Below are positions 1-8,521 of a stretch of DNA of 64,000 nucleotides, one piece after another. A program made the position numbers and the translations under genes. The notes beneath the pieces were generated by a model. The model saw only the letters and a list, made by a program, of their open reading frames with translations, did no database searches and had not been told where the DNA came from. This DNA is from Arthrobacter sp. Leaf137 (GTDB lineage Bacteria > Actinomycetota > Actinomycetes > Actinomycetales > Micrococcaceae): assembly GCF_001423525.1 (NCBI RefSeq), contig NZ_LMOI01000024.1, positions 62,001 through 126,000 on the forward strand, read 5' to 3'. Numbering within the stretch: position 1 is the first letter of the stretch; every line of letters starts with the position of its first letter.

Positions 1-368
1 GGCAGCGGCAGCGGGCGTCGCTGGCGCGCGCGCTGAGCCTGAACCCGCGGCTGCTGATTGCGGACGAGCCGACATCGGCCCTCGACGTCTCGGTCCAGGC
101 GAAGGTCCTGGAGCTGTTCCGGGACATCCAGGAGGAGTTCGGTTTCGGCTGCCTGTTCATCAGCCACGACCTTGCGGTGGTAGACATCCTGTCCACGTGG
201 GTGGGCGTGCTGTACAAGGGAAAGCTGGTGGAACAGGGGATCGGCAGCCAGGTCATGGGAAGCCCGCAACACGACTACACCCGCCGCCTGATCGCATCGC
301 TTCCCGTTCCCGATCCTGACGAGCAGGCCCGGCGGCGGGAGGAAAGCCGGGCATTGCTGGGCCTCTAG
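1..368 (+). CDS. Peptide-type ABC transporter ATP-binding protein, C-terminal 121 residues (partial)
   Basis: The reading frame is open from the window edge (frame of base 3) to TAG at 366-368. It keeps the end of the signature region (QRQRASLARAL), Walker B (LLIADEP), the D-loop (SALDVSVQ) and the switch histidine (FISHDLAVV). The tail SPQHDYTRRLIASLP is typical of the C-terminal extension of oligopeptide/dipeptide (Opp/Dpp) ATPases. Its role would be energising import of peptides or related solutes at the inner face of the membrane. The Walker A half lies outside the window, so the exact subfamily and length cannot be judged. A strong hairpin follows the stop codon, suggesting that this is the last gene of its operon. 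Confidence 0.9.
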   Translation, partial: QRQRASLARALSLNPRLLIADEPTSALDVSVQAKVLELFRDIQEEFGFGCLFISHDLAVVDILSTWVGVLYKGKLVEQGIGSQVMGSPQHDYTRRLIASLPVPDPDEQARRREESRALLGL

Positions 369-387
369 GAGCGGGGTTCGGCCACAG

Positions 388-429
388 TGTGAAGCGCCGG
401 TGCGGCAGACGCTGCATCGGCGCTTCACA
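388..429 (+). terminator. Hairpin with perfect 12-bp stem after the ABC ATPase gene
   Basis: TGTGAAGCGCCG (388-399) pairs perfectly with CGGCGCTTCACA (418-429) across an 18-nt loop, 20 bp after the upstream stop codon. Only a short T run (gtttc) follows, so this is a probable, not textbook, intrinsic terminator. Confidence 0.6.
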
Positions 430-466
430 GCCGTTTCATTACGCTGCCTGCCCATAGACTGGATGC

Positions 467-874
467 ATGACGCAGCACAACCTCCATTCTTCCGGTTCCG
501 ACGATTTTGATCCCTCCGCCAGTTCGTTGGCCGGGCAGGTCGACCAGTCGGTGATGGCTGAACTGCTGTCAATCCGCTCCAGTATTGACAACATCGATGC
601 GACGCTGGTGTACCTGCTGGCGGAGCGGTTCAAGGCAACGCAGAAAGTCGGATTCCTCAAAGCCAACCACCGCCTGCCTGCGGGCGATCCCGGGAGGGAA
701 GCGGCGCAGATCGCGAGGCTTCGGAGGCTGGCGGAGGACGCGCACCTGGATCCTGCGTTCGCCGAGAAGTTCCTCAACTTCATCATTGGCGAAGTCATCC
801 GGCACCACGAAGCCATTGCCGAGGACCACCAGGCGGCGACCGGCCGGCAGGCGCAGGCGCCGACGCGCGCGTGA
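467..874 (+). CDS. Chorismate mutase, AroQ fold
   Basis: A 135-residue, mainly helical protein. Isomerisation of chorismate to prephenate, feeding phenylalanine and tyrosine synthesis in the cytoplasm, is the expected reaction. Residues matching the AroQ active site can be placed: R37 (LLSIRSSID), R54 (ERFKAT), K65 (VGFLKA), and D74, R77 and E78 in GDPGRE. The N-terminal 28 residues and the C-terminal tail are outside the core. There is no fused prephenate dehydratase or dehydrogenase domain, so this is a stand-alone mutase. Its stop codon overlaps the start of the next gene (GTGA, 871-874), so the two are probably translationally coupled. Start chosen at the ATG, which leaves about 100 bp after the upstream terminator for a promoter. 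Confidence 0.9.
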   Translation: MTQHNLHSSGSDDFDPSASSLAGQVDQSVMAELLSIRSSIDNIDATLVYLLAERFKATQKVGFLKANHRLPAGDPGREAAQIARLRRLAEDAHLDPAFAEKFLNFIIGEVIRHHEAIAEDHQAATGRQAQAPTRA

Positions 875-1935
875 CCGCCCAACACCCGGAGGCTTCCGCT
901 CCGGCGCCGGAACAGCTCCTGCCCACGGAAGTGACCGCCACGGCACTCGGGCAGTGGCCGGGTGAAGACCCCTATGAAGCAGCGCGGATCATCCGTGGCG
1001 AACTCGGCAGCCCGCACATGCCGTTCCTCGCCGAGCTCCCGGCCCGCGGCGTCGGGTCCGACGCCTTGGGGCGCACCGCGTCCCTCCTTGAAGAGCTGGC
1101 CGTCGATGTGCAGCCCTTCGGCTGGCGCCTGGTGGACCGGCCCGGCAAGGATTACCGCCGCGCGGCCTCGGCGTTGTCCACGGACATCAATATCCTGGCC
1201 GATGTCGCAGGCGCAGAAGACAGCCCTGCCCCGGAAATCAAGGTTCAACTGGTCGGCCCGATGAGCCTTGCAGCTGGACTGCACCTGCATAACGGTGAGC
1301 GTGCCCTGATCGACTACGGTGCCCGGAGGGACCTCGCGGCGTCGCTGGCTGCCGGCCTGGGAACGTACCTCGGCAGGGTGGCGGCCGCCGTGCCCGGAGC
1401 CCGGCTGGTTGTCCAGCTTGACGAACCGGACATCGCTGCGGTCCTGGCCGGCACCATTCCCACGGCCAGCGGCTACCGGACGCTCCGCGCGGTGGCAGGT
1501 TCCGAAGCCCGGGATTCGTGGCGCCTGGTCCTTGATTCATTACGCGCTGCCGGCGCCGTGGAAACTGTTGTTGCGGTACCTGAGGTGGAGGCGCCTTTCG
1601 AACAGATCCTCGCGGCCGGGGCCGACGGTATCGCCGTGCCGCTCAAGGCGCTGACCACCCGCCAGTGGGAACAGCTGGCGGGTGCCGCTGAAGCGGGAAA
1701 GCGGCTCTGGATCGGTGCGCTGGACGTTGCCGGCAGTGCACGGACGAAGACCGCCGACTGTGTTGACGCAGTCTGGCGCCCGTGGCGGCAGCTCGGGCTT
1801 CCTGCCGCGGCCATCAGCAGCGTCCGGATCACTCCCTCATCCGGGCTCGCCGCCGTCACCCCGTCCCGGGCACAGGAACTCCTGGGCCAGCTGACCAAGG
1901 TGGCCGACGGTCTGAACCAGCAGGCCCTCGGCTAG
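871..1935 (+). CDS. Cobalamin-independent methionine synthase (MetE) C-terminal-like protein, zinc ligands not conserved
   Basis: A 354-residue protein with a GTG start overlapping the chorismate mutase stop. The pattern resembles Mycobacterium Rv3015c-type proteins of the MetE/UROD barrel superfamily: GQWPGEDP near 28-34, LPARGVGSDALGRTA near 56-70, and the barrel motif QLDEP at 182-186. Catalytic MetE binds zinc through an HxC motif and a late cysteine in a DCGL motif. Here the first site reads VAVPEVE (234-240) and the second reads TPSSGL (321-326), so the thiolate ligands appear to be missing. It may therefore not be a true methionine synthase. Family assignment is fairly secure; function is unknown. 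The gene is convergent with the minus-strand operon, with only 20 bp between stops. Confidence 0.8.
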   Translation: MTAQHPEASAPAPEQLLPTEVTATALGQWPGEDPYEAARIIRGELGSPHMPFLAELPARGVGSDALGRTASLLEELAVDVQPFGWRLVDRPGKDYRRAASALSTDINILADVAGAEDSPAPEIKVQLVGPMSLAAGLHLHNGERALIDYGARRDLAASLAAGLGTYLGRVAAAVPGARLVVQLDEPDIAAVLAGTIPTASGYRTLRAVAGSEARDSWRLVLDSLRAAGAVETVVAVPEVEAPFEQILAAGADGIAVPLKALTTRQWEQLAGAAEAGKRLWIGALDVAGSARTKTADCVDAVWRPWRQLGLPAAAISSVRITPSSGLAAVTPSRAQELLGQLTKVADGLNQQALG

Positions 1936-1955
1936 GGCAGGCCGCGCCGGGACGG

Positions 1956-2705
1956 TCAGGTTCGGTTTTCCCACCGGTCAGGCTGTGCGTAGCGGGGCAG
2001 GAAACTCTGGGCGGAGCTGCCGCCGGTGTAGGGCCGCAGCCGGTAATCGAAGCTGCCGGCGTACACCAGCACCAGGCCGATCTGCGGTTGGATGACTTTG
2101 ACCTGGATGCGGTGCCTGCCGGCGGGGCCTACGGCCGGATCCCACCATTGCTCGGCGTAGGCCTTGGCGTCCAGGGCAGACGGCAGGGGAATGCGCAGCG
2201 GCCCCAGGAAGAGGCGGGACGCCTCGGATACGCCGCGCAGCCTGCCCTCCGGGGTCACCCTGAGGTTCAGGTCGGTGACCATCCGCCGGTACCGTCCCAC
2301 GTAGTCCACCAGGTGGCTTCCGCCGCGCGGACCTTTTCCTTTGCCTTGCTCCTGCCCTTCGCTCCACTGGTTGACGCTGGTTGTGTCCTGGAACATGCGG
2401 GTGCGGCCCGGGAATCGGATCTCCCGCCGTGCCGTGAGGCTGGAACGGCCGAAGGGATCGAGGTGCGCGTGGTTCTCGATCCGGAACGGGACATTCTCGC
2501 CGTACTCCGGAAAGAACGCCTCTTCGCTGCTGGTAAGCCGCATGAGTGGGCGCAGCCAGGACTGGCGGCAGCCCACGACGTCGAACGTTCCCTCACCGAC
2601 GCCGTACCGCCCCGAGCCGGGCACCAGCGAAAAGTACTCCCGGAGTTCCGGCTGGAGCCGGCTAAAATCCGCGCCCAGGGCCTGCTGATAGATCGGTGCG
2701 TTCAA
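1956..2705 (-). CDS. DUF4166 domain protein
   Basis: A 249-residue cytoplasmic protein with the layout of DUF4166: an early segment with SRLQPELREYF, then GSGRYGVGEGTFDV, and a late segment with LGPLRIPLPSAL and IGLVLVYAGSFDYRL. Function is unknown. The start is assigned to TTG at 2705-2703 because a perfect AGGAGG (minus strand, 2716-2711) lies 5 nt upstream; the open frame extends further but that part would run through the ribosome-binding site. It is the last gene of the minus-strand operon, 31 bp after DUF58. Similar proteins often sit beside DUF58/MoxR genes or sugar-nucleotide enzymes. I cannot assign a substrate. Confidence 0.75.
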   Translation of the reverse strand: MNAPIYQQALGADFSRLQPELREYFSLVPGSGRYGVGEGTFDVVGCRQSWLRPLMRLTSSEEAFFPEYGENVPFRIENHAHLDPFGRSSLTARREIRFPGRTRMFQDTTSVNQWSEGQEQGKGKGPRGGSHLVDYVGRYRRMVTDLNLRVTPEGRLRGVSEASRLFLGPLRIPLPSALDAKAYAEQWWDPAVGPAGRHRIQVKVIQPQIGLVLVYAGSFDYRLRPYTGGSSAQSFLPRYAQPDRWENRT

Positions 2706-2736
2706 GGGGACCTCCTGCTGGATTGCGGCGCTTGAT

Positions 2737-4029
2737 TCACAATCTACCGGCAGCCTTGAGCCGGATGTACATGTCGGCCAGCCCGGGGGGCAGCTGGTGC
2801 GGTTCGGCATCCACAACTTCCACGCCGAAACGGCGGAGTTCAGCGCTCACGGCGGCCCGCTGGAGGAGCGCACGCTCGGCGGCGGCTGCCCTGAACACCC
2901 CTGCAGCATCGCTGCGTTCGGACAGCATGGCGCCCAGTTGGGGGTCACGCACCGCAGCCACCACCACGACGTGCTGTACGGCCAGCTGCGCCGCCGCGGG
3001 AATGAGGCCTTCCTCCGGTGCCCCGCCGTCGAGGCTGGTCAGCAGCACCACCAGGGAGCGGTGGGCAGTTACCGCCCGTACCTGGGCAGGAACGGCGGCC
3101 CAGTCCATCTCGATGAGTTCCGGTTCCAGCGGTGCCATCGCCTGGACAAGCCGGCCCAGCAGGTTGCCCTTGCCCGCGGTGCCCGCCCGGGCGCGTGCCC
3201 TGCGGTCGAAAGCCAGGAAGTCCACCCTGTCTCCGCCGCGCTCGGCGAGGACGCCAAGCAGCAGGGCAGCTTCCAGGCCGCTGTCCAGCCGGGTCTCGTC
3301 ATCGATTCTTGCCGCCGCGGTACGGGAGGTGTCCAGCACCATCAGCACGCGGCGGTCCCGCTCGGGACGCCAGGTCCGTACCACCACGGCAGAGCGCCGC
3401 GCCGTTGCCCGCCAGTCAATGGACCGGACGTCGTCGCCCCGGACGTAGTCGCGCAGGGAGTCGAACTCGGTGCCGGCGCCGCGGATCTGGACCGCCGCCT
3501 TGCCGTCGAGCTCGCGCAGCTTCTGCAGCTTCGAGGGCAGGTGCCGCCGCGAGTTGAACGGCGGGAGCACCCGGATTGACCCGGCGGAAGTGACGGTCCG
3601 CTGCCGGGCGGCAAGTCCCATGGGGCCGAAGGAACGGAAGGTAACATGCGGGGACTTTATGTCCCCCCGCCGGAAGGGCCGGAGCACGACGGCGGCACGC
3701 CGGCTTTCGCCCGCGGGCACGTCCACCGGTTGGATCGGGTCGGCCGCCCCGGCCGAAGGCTGCCAGGCGTCGCGGAAACTGCCGCGCACGCGGCGCCGGC
3801 CGTTGTTATGGATGGTGAGGGCGGCGTGCACCGGCGCGTTGAGGGCAACGTTTACGGGCCCGCCACGGACGACCTGCAGCAAGCCGGGCGATCCGGCCAG
3901 GGCAAGGTCAGCGCCTGCAACGGCTGCAAGCACAGCGGCCACGGCAAAGAACGAACCCCACCCCGGCAGCAGCAGGACCGGTACCAGCCCCAGCAGTACC
4001 AGCAGGACGAAACGCCCGGAAATGGCCAT
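2737..4029 (-). CDS. DUF58 domain protein
   Basis: A 430-residue protein. Two hydrophobic helices lie at about 7-22 and 26-46, followed by a soluble region with the DUF58 signature VRGDDVRSIDWRATAR (about residues 207-222) and a von Willebrand A-like segment with a MIDAS-type start (VLDTSRT). DUF58 proteins accompany MoxR ATPases and are thought to act with them as membrane-linked chaperone or assembly factors. The start ATG overlaps the MoxR stop by one base (TGATG, 4031-4027), which indicates translational coupling. No transglutaminase-type TgpA gene is present in the operon, unlike many DUF58 loci. Confidence 0.9.
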   Translation of the reverse strand: MAISGRFVLLVLLGLVPVLLLPGWGSFFAVAAVLAAVAGADLALAGSPGLLQVVRGGPVNVALNAPVHAALTIHNNGRRRVRGSFRDAWQPSAGAADPIQPVDVPAGESRRAAVVLRPFRRGDIKSPHVTFRSFGPMGLAARQRTVTSAGSIRVLPPFNSRRHLPSKLQKLRELDGKAAVQIRGAGTEFDSLRDYVRGDDVRSIDWRATARRSAVVVRTWRPERDRRVLMVLDTSRTAAARIDDETRLDSGLEAALLLGVLAERGGDRVDFLAFDRRARARAGTAGKGNLLGRLVQAMAPLEPELIEMDWAAVPAQVRAVTAHRSLVVLLTSLDGGAPEEGLIPAAAQLAVQHVVVVAAVRDPQLGAMLSERSDAAGVFRAAAAERALLQRAAVSAELRRFGVEVVDAEPHQLPPGLADMYIRLKAAGRL

Positions 4030-5024
4030 CAGCGCGGGACGGGGACCGACGCCAGGATGCTGCCCAGCACGTCATCCACCTGCACCCCGTCCATCTGTGC
4101 TTCCGGCTGCAGGGCGACCCGGTGCCGCAGGCAGGGGAGGGCGAGCGCCTTGACGTCGTCCGGTGTGACGAACGCCCGCCCGGACAGCCATGCCCAGGCC
4201 CGCGACGTGTTCAGCAGTGCTGTCGCCCCGCGTGGCGATACGCCCAGCAGGAAGGACGGGGCAGCCCGGGTAGCCCGCACGAGGTCAACAATGTACCCGA
4301 TGATTTCAGGGGCCACGTCCACAGTGGCCACCGCCTGCCTGGCCCGCTCCAGATCACGGGCATCCGCCACAGGACGCACGCCCGCCGCTGCCAGGTCCCG
4401 GGGGTCGAAACCAACGGCGTGGCGCCTGATGACTTCCATCTCGTCGCCGCGCTCCGGCAATGGCATGGTGAGCTTGAGCAGGAACCGGTCCAGCTGTGCC
4501 TCCGGCAGGGGATAGGTTCCCTCGTACTCCACCGGGTTCTGCGTGGCGGCAACCAGGAAGGGCGACGGCAACGGGCGGGGCTCCCCGTCCACCGAGACCT
4601 GGCGTTCTTCCATGGCTTCGAGCAGGGAGGCCTGCGTCTTGGGCGGCGTCCTGTTGATTTCGTCAGCCAGCAGCAGGTTGGTGAAGACCGGCCCCTCCCG
4701 GAACGTGAATTCGGACGTGTGGGAATCGTAGACCAGCGACCCGGTCACATCGCCGGGCATGAGGTCCGGAGTGAACTGCACCCGCTTGGTCTCCAGGTCC
4801 AGTGCAGCGGACAACGCCCGCACCAGCAGGGTCTTGGCGACGCCCGGCACCCCCTCCAGGAGGACATGGCCTTGCGACAGCAGGGCTATCAGCAGGCCGG
4901 TGACGGTAGCGTCCTGTCCCACAACGGCTTTGGCCACTTCATGCCGGACGTCCAGGAGCGCCTGCCGGGCGGAGTCGTGCTCCATCGGGTCAAGGACCCG
5001 CTGGCCGCTGCCATGTTCACTCAT
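4029..5024 (-). CDS. MoxR-family AAA ATPase
   Basis: A 331-residue AAA+ protein with Walker A GVPGVAKT (58-65), Walker B LLLADEIN (117-124), sensor-1 TQNP (161-164), and an arginine-rich helix region after RFLLKL. MoxR ATPases remodel or help mature partner proteins, usually the product of an adjacent DUF58/vWA gene; that pairing is seen here. Its start overlaps the DUF4350 stop by 4 bp (ATGA, 5024-5021). The length is normal for the family. It acts in the cytoplasm, presumably at the membrane with its DUF58 and DUF4129 neighbours. Its client is not evident from the sequence. Confidence 0.93.
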   Translation of the reverse strand: MSEHGSGQRVLDPMEHDSARQALLDVRHEVAKAVVGQDATVTGLLIALLSQGHVLLEGVPGVAKTLLVRALSAALDLETKRVQFTPDLMPGDVTGSLVYDSHTSEFTFREGPVFTNLLLADEINRTPPKTQASLLEAMEERQVSVDGEPRPLPSPFLVAATQNPVEYEGTYPLPEAQLDRFLLKLTMPLPERGDEMEVIRRHAVGFDPRDLAAAGVRPVADARDLERARQAVATVDVAPEIIGYIVDLVRATRAAPSFLLGVSPRGATALLNTSRAWAWLSGRAFVTPDDVKALALPCLRHRVALQPEAQMDGVQVDDVLGSILASVPVPR

Positions 5025-6217
5025 CGTCTTTTGACCTCTTTCTCCAGTGTGTGCAGTTCCCGGACCCAGGCCACCAGGCGTGCCTCGCTGCGGGGATGAT
5101 CATTGACAAGGTCGCTGACCGTGGATGCCGCCGTACCCAACTGCCGTGCCGCGGCATCAACGATGGCCTCCGCGGTGGCTCCCGGACCAAGCCGGAGGGC
5201 TGCCGCAAGACGGGACAACGTGCCCGCGCGCAGGTTGTCCCGTGCCTGGTCCATGGCCCGGTTGTCGTGGTAGAGCCGGGCGCGGCCCTCGGCAGTCTCC
5301 ACTGCCTTGACCACCACGGGAAGGGGCTCGAAGACCAGCGGCCCGTGCCTCCGGCCGCGCCAGGCGATGGCGGCGAGGGCGACGACCACCAGCCACGGGC
5401 CCACGAACCGCACCCAATCCGGGGCCAGTTCGTCGAGGGTGCGCGGCGATCCGGTGAGGTCCATGTCCTCCAATGACGGCAGGTACCACACGAGGTCAGG
5501 GGAAGCACCCAGCAGCCGCAGCCCGAGGGCGGCATTTCCCAGCTCGTCAAGCCGTTCGTTTCCCAGGACTGCGGTGCTGCCGAGGACTACCAGCCTGCCG
5601 TCAGCGCCGGCCGCAAGCACTCCGGCGGCCGAGCCGGACGGGCGGAAACAGGTGGTCCCGCCGTCGTACACGAATCCTGACCCGCCGCTGACCTGTCCTG
5701 CCGCCCGCGCATCCGGAAGGGAGCAGCCGGGGTCCAGCGCGGGCGTGCCCTCCGGCACAACGCCTGCCTGCCGGATGCCGCCGTCCAGGGCGCGGAGCGT
5801 CTCAAGGCGTGGTGAGACCACCACTACCCGGGCACTTGAGTCCGCGAGGCCACGGAGGCGCTGCCCGTCGAGGGCTCCTTTCCGGTCGTAAATCAGGAGG
5901 GTGGGGGATGAACTGGCGTCCAGGGCAGCCATCGCTGCGTCGTAGTTCCGGACGTCGTGAACCTGCACCCCGTGGTTGCCTAAGATTTGGGCGACGGCAC
6001 GGGCGCCGTCAGGGCCGGCATTGCTCACGGACAGGGGGACGACGTCTCCCTTGGGCGCCAGTTGGCCCCAGATGACCAGGCCAAGCCCGACGGCGACCAG
6101 CGCGCCGAACGCCACCAGTCCCCGGTGGCGGCGCAGCCGTGACCGGAAGGACGGGCCGGCAGCTTGCCGCGGGCCGGCATCCCGGGCAACGTCAGCTTCG
6201 GACACGGATCCGGTCAT
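5021..6217 (-). CDS. DUF4350 membrane protein
   Basis: A 398-residue protein with an N-terminal membrane helix (about 33-52), an extracytoplasmic domain, and a second helix around 270-285 (WLVVVALAAIAW) followed by a basic cytoplasmic tail. The first domain has the DUF4350 look: SVSNAGPDGARAVAQIL, LLIYDRKGALDG, and GRLVVLGSTAVLGNERL, a Rossmann-like pattern. Function is unknown. The gene overlaps both neighbours by 4 bp, so it is co-translated with DUF4129 and MoxR. The conserved set DUF4129-DUF4350-MoxR-DUF58 in actinobacteria suggests a membrane complex. Confidence 0.85.
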   Translation of the reverse strand: MTGSVSEADVARDAGPRQAAGPSFRSRLRRHRGLVAFGALVAVGLGLVIWGQLAPKGDVVPLSVSNAGPDGARAVAQILGNHGVQVHDVRNYDAAMAALDASSSPTLLIYDRKGALDGQRLRGLADSSARVVVVSPRLETLRALDGGIRQAGVVPEGTPALDPGCSLPDARAAGQVSGGSGFVYDGGTTCFRPSGSAAGVLAAGADGRLVVLGSTAVLGNERLDELGNAALGLRLLGASPDLVWYLPSLEDMDLTGSPRTLDELAPDWVRFVGPWLVVVALAAIAWRGRRHGPLVFEPLPVVVKAVETAEGRARLYHDNRAMDQARDNLRAGTLSRLAAALRLGPGATAEAIVDAAARQLGTAASTVSDLVNDHPRSEARLVAWVRELHTLEKEVKRR

Positions 6218-6861
6218 GGCAGGACCGCCGGCTGGTGCCGGTCCAGGGGACGTTCGGGTTTGGCTGCCGCCAGGGCGTCGTCGAGCCGGACCATGTCCTG
6301 GTACACCGCACCGCCGGCAGGCCTGTTGCCGTAGCGGACCGCGTCGAAGGCCGCGGCCGCCTGTGCCAGCCGCTGCGCCTCGGACCTGAACGGCACGGAT
6401 AGTTCGCGTGCGGTTTCATCCGCGGTCCGGCCCGGCTGCGCATCGATGACCGCCCTGTCCTCGGCGGAGCGCACCAGGGCACGGAAACGGTCGACGACGG
6501 CGTCGCCCCACCTTCCGGCGGCCGCGGCCTCAGCGGCGCGCCGGCGGTAGTCCGTGGCAGTGACGATGGTCTCGGCACCAAAGACATCCTTCGGCTTCCG
6601 GGCGGCCGGGTTGAGCCGCGGGCGGGCCAGGACAAGGGCCACGGCTATGACCAGGACGATAACGATGCCTATGACCGGGGTGGGAACCGACCCGTCAGGT
6701 CCCGAGGGGCCGTCAAGGGAACCCAGCCACTCGAGGAAGTCGTGCCACGCGGCCTCCAGCCAGGACGGCTGGGCCTCCCGGTACTCAGGCTTTGCCAGCT
6801 CCTCCGCGGCCCACCTGCGTGCCTGTTCCGCGTCGGGAAGCACCGGCGGTTCAGCGGACAT
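6214..6861 (-). CDS. DUF4129 membrane protein
   Basis: A 215-residue protein. One strong membrane helix (PTPVIGIVIVLVIAVALVLA) is followed by a helical cytoplasmic DUF4129 domain (AAAGRWGDAVVDRFRALVR, then GRTADETARELS). DUF4129 domains also occur at the C-terminus of TgpA-type transglutaminases; here the domain stands alone. The start is set at the ATG 6861-6859 (MSAEPPVLPD), which overlaps the upstream stop by 11 bp. The frame stays open a further 30 codons upstream, but that would lie wholly within the preceding gene. Start confidence is moderate. Confidence 0.83.
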   Translation of the reverse strand: MSAEPPVLPDAEQARRWAAEELAKPEYREAQPSWLEAAWHDFLEWLGSLDGPSGPDGSVPTPVIGIVIVLVIAVALVLARPRLNPAARKPKDVFGAETIVTATDYRRRAAEAAAAGRWGDAVVDRFRALVRSAEDRAVIDAQPGRTADETARELSVPFRSEAQRLAQAAAAFDAVRYGNRPAGGAVYQDMVRLDDALAAAKPERPLDRHQPAVLP

Positions 6862-8341
6862 CCGGCCATGCACTTCCGGACGGCCCCTGGGAACTGCGGC
6901 CCGGTGCGGTGAATGCCGCACCCCGGCCAGGGACGCCGTCGGGATCAGCACCCGTCTCGAGCAGGCGGAGGAGCGTAATGTCCAGGCCGTCTTTCCGCAT
7001 GCGGAGGTCCATGTACAGCAAGGCCATCACCGACGTCTGGAACGCGTAACCCAACGCGCCCACCAGCGCGCCAAGGACAGCGGTGGCAATCCCTAAAGCC
7101 ACCGCCATCCCCGCGTCCTGTCCGGATCCGCCGTGGGGCGAGACCACGGTGCCGAGGAAACTGGTCAGCAGGCTGACCGGGATCATCACTACCTGGCTGA
7201 TCACGCCCACCAAAAGACTTACCACCAGTGTCATTCCGAAGATTCGCCACCAGTTGGCACGGGTCAGCTGCCAGGACCGGCGCAGGGCGGCGAGCGGACC
7301 GACTTCCTCGATGACCACCGCGGCAGGGGCCACCATGACCTTGATGGCGATCCAGGCAAATACTGCAATGAAGGCAGGGACAAGGGGAATCAGGAACAGT
7401 GCGCCCGCTGCCCGGTCGGTTCCGGCGATGAGCGCGAAAGCCGCTCCACCAAATATCAGGAAAGCAAGCAGCACGGCAGCCACCAGCAGCGCAGCGAGGC
7501 CAATCAGTGCACCGGCCCTGGATTTGGCAAGGGCCCACATCTGGCGGAACCCTGTGGGCCTGTTGAGGATCGAGCGGGCGACCGGCACCACCATGGCCCC
7601 CTGCAGTACCGCAGAAATGACGAGCGTCAGGATGCTGACCACCAGGATGGCGCCTGCGAAACCGAACCCCATGCCGGCCAAATCCGCGGGGCTGGCGCCC
7701 TCCACCCAGGCCTCGATGGAGCCGGCAGACGTGGCGGACACGGCCGTGACGACGGCGGCCAGTATCGCCGAGAGCGACTGCGCCAGCAGGGCGGCACCCA
7801 GCATGGCTTTCGGGTTCCGGCGGATCGCCTGGAAGGAGCCGTCAAGGATTTCGCCGAACATCAGCGGCCGCAGCGGAACGATGCCGGGCTTTGGCGGGGC
7901 AACGTAGCGGGGCTGTCCGTAGGGGCTCCCATACTGGTGGCCGTACTGGATCCCGGCGGCGGGTCCATAGGGCGTTCCGTAGGGCTGATGCGGATAGGCA
8001 GCGCCCGGGTAAACCGGCGGGGTACCGTTCCACGGTGCCTGCTGGCCGGGTGGGGTTTGACCCGGACCTGGCTGGGCTTGGCCATGCGGGCCCGGCTGGT
8101 CCTGGCTGGCGCGTGGCTGCTGGTCCCATGGCCCGGAGGGACCCCACGACGGCGTACCACCCCAAGTCCCGCTGCCCCCGCCGGCAGTTCCCCGGTTCGG
8201 ATCCGCCCATCCGTCATCGTCCCGGTCCCGCTGGTACCCGCCGCTGCCGTCCTGGCCCCGGCCGGGCCAGGGTTCCCGGGAACCGTCGGAGGGCTGCTCC
8301 GGTCCAGCCGGTTCCTCCCGGCCTGAATCCTGTCCTGACAC
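6851..8341 (-). CDS. Membrane protein with GPDPase_memb-like domain and Pro/Gly/Gln-rich N-terminus
   Basis: A 496-residue protein, first gene of the minus-strand operon. GTG start (8341-8339) with GGAAGGAAG just upstream. Residues 1-155 are low-complexity and hydrophilic, rich in Pro, Gly, Gln and Tyr. Then comes PPKPGIVPLRPLMFGEILDGSF, which introduces the membrane domain found in actinobacterial GPDPase_memb proteins: about six hydrophobic helices with the long loop PLAALRRSWQLTRANWWRIF. No catalytic glycerophosphodiester phosphodiesterase domain is present, so an enzymatic role should not be assumed. It may be a scaffold for the MoxR/DUF58 set. It is divergent from mtrA across 180 bp. Confidence 0.78.
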   Translation of the reverse strand: MSGQDSGREEPAGPEQPSDGSREPWPGRGQDGSGGYQRDRDDDGWADPNRGTAGGGSGTWGGTPSWGPSGPWDQQPRASQDQPGPHGQAQPGPGQTPPGQQAPWNGTPPVYPGAAYPHQPYGTPYGPAAGIQYGHQYGSPYGQPRYVAPPKPGIVPLRPLMFGEILDGSFQAIRRNPKAMLGAALLAQSLSAILAAVVTAVSATSAGSIEAWVEGASPADLAGMGFGFAGAILVVSILTLVISAVLQGAMVVPVARSILNRPTGFRQMWALAKSRAGALIGLAALLVAAVLLAFLIFGGAAFALIAGTDRAAGALFLIPLVPAFIAVFAWIAIKVMVAPAAVVIEEVGPLAALRRSWQLTRANWWRIFGMTLVVSLLVGVISQVVMIPVSLLTSFLGTVVSPHGGSGQDAGMAVALGIATAVLGALVGALGYAFQTSVMALLYMDLRMRKDGLDITLLRLLETGADPDGVPGRGAAFTAPGRSSQGPSGSAWPDVR

Positions 8342-8521
8342 GCTCTTCCTTCCCCCATTCCGGCCGCACCGTTGTCCCGCGACCGGGCCCTGACAGCCCC
8401 TGGCCGCCGGGAAGGTCCGGCACGGTCCCAGCCTATAGTTCCGGCGTCGGACGTCCTAGCGTTCCGCCATGCCGAAGCCGCTCAACAGGACAAAGCCCCC
8501 CTGATAAGGGAATATATAACT

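Noticed and set aside
2706..2816. N-terminal extension of the DUF4166 protein (37 extra codons)
   Set aside because: A perfect AGGAGG and TTG start lie inside the extension and the DUF4166 similarity begins after it.
8434..8439. TATAGT as the mtrA promoter -10
   Set aside because: No acceptable -35 at 16-18 bp; kept only as a remark on the gene. The same applies to TATAGT at 61344 before ftsE.
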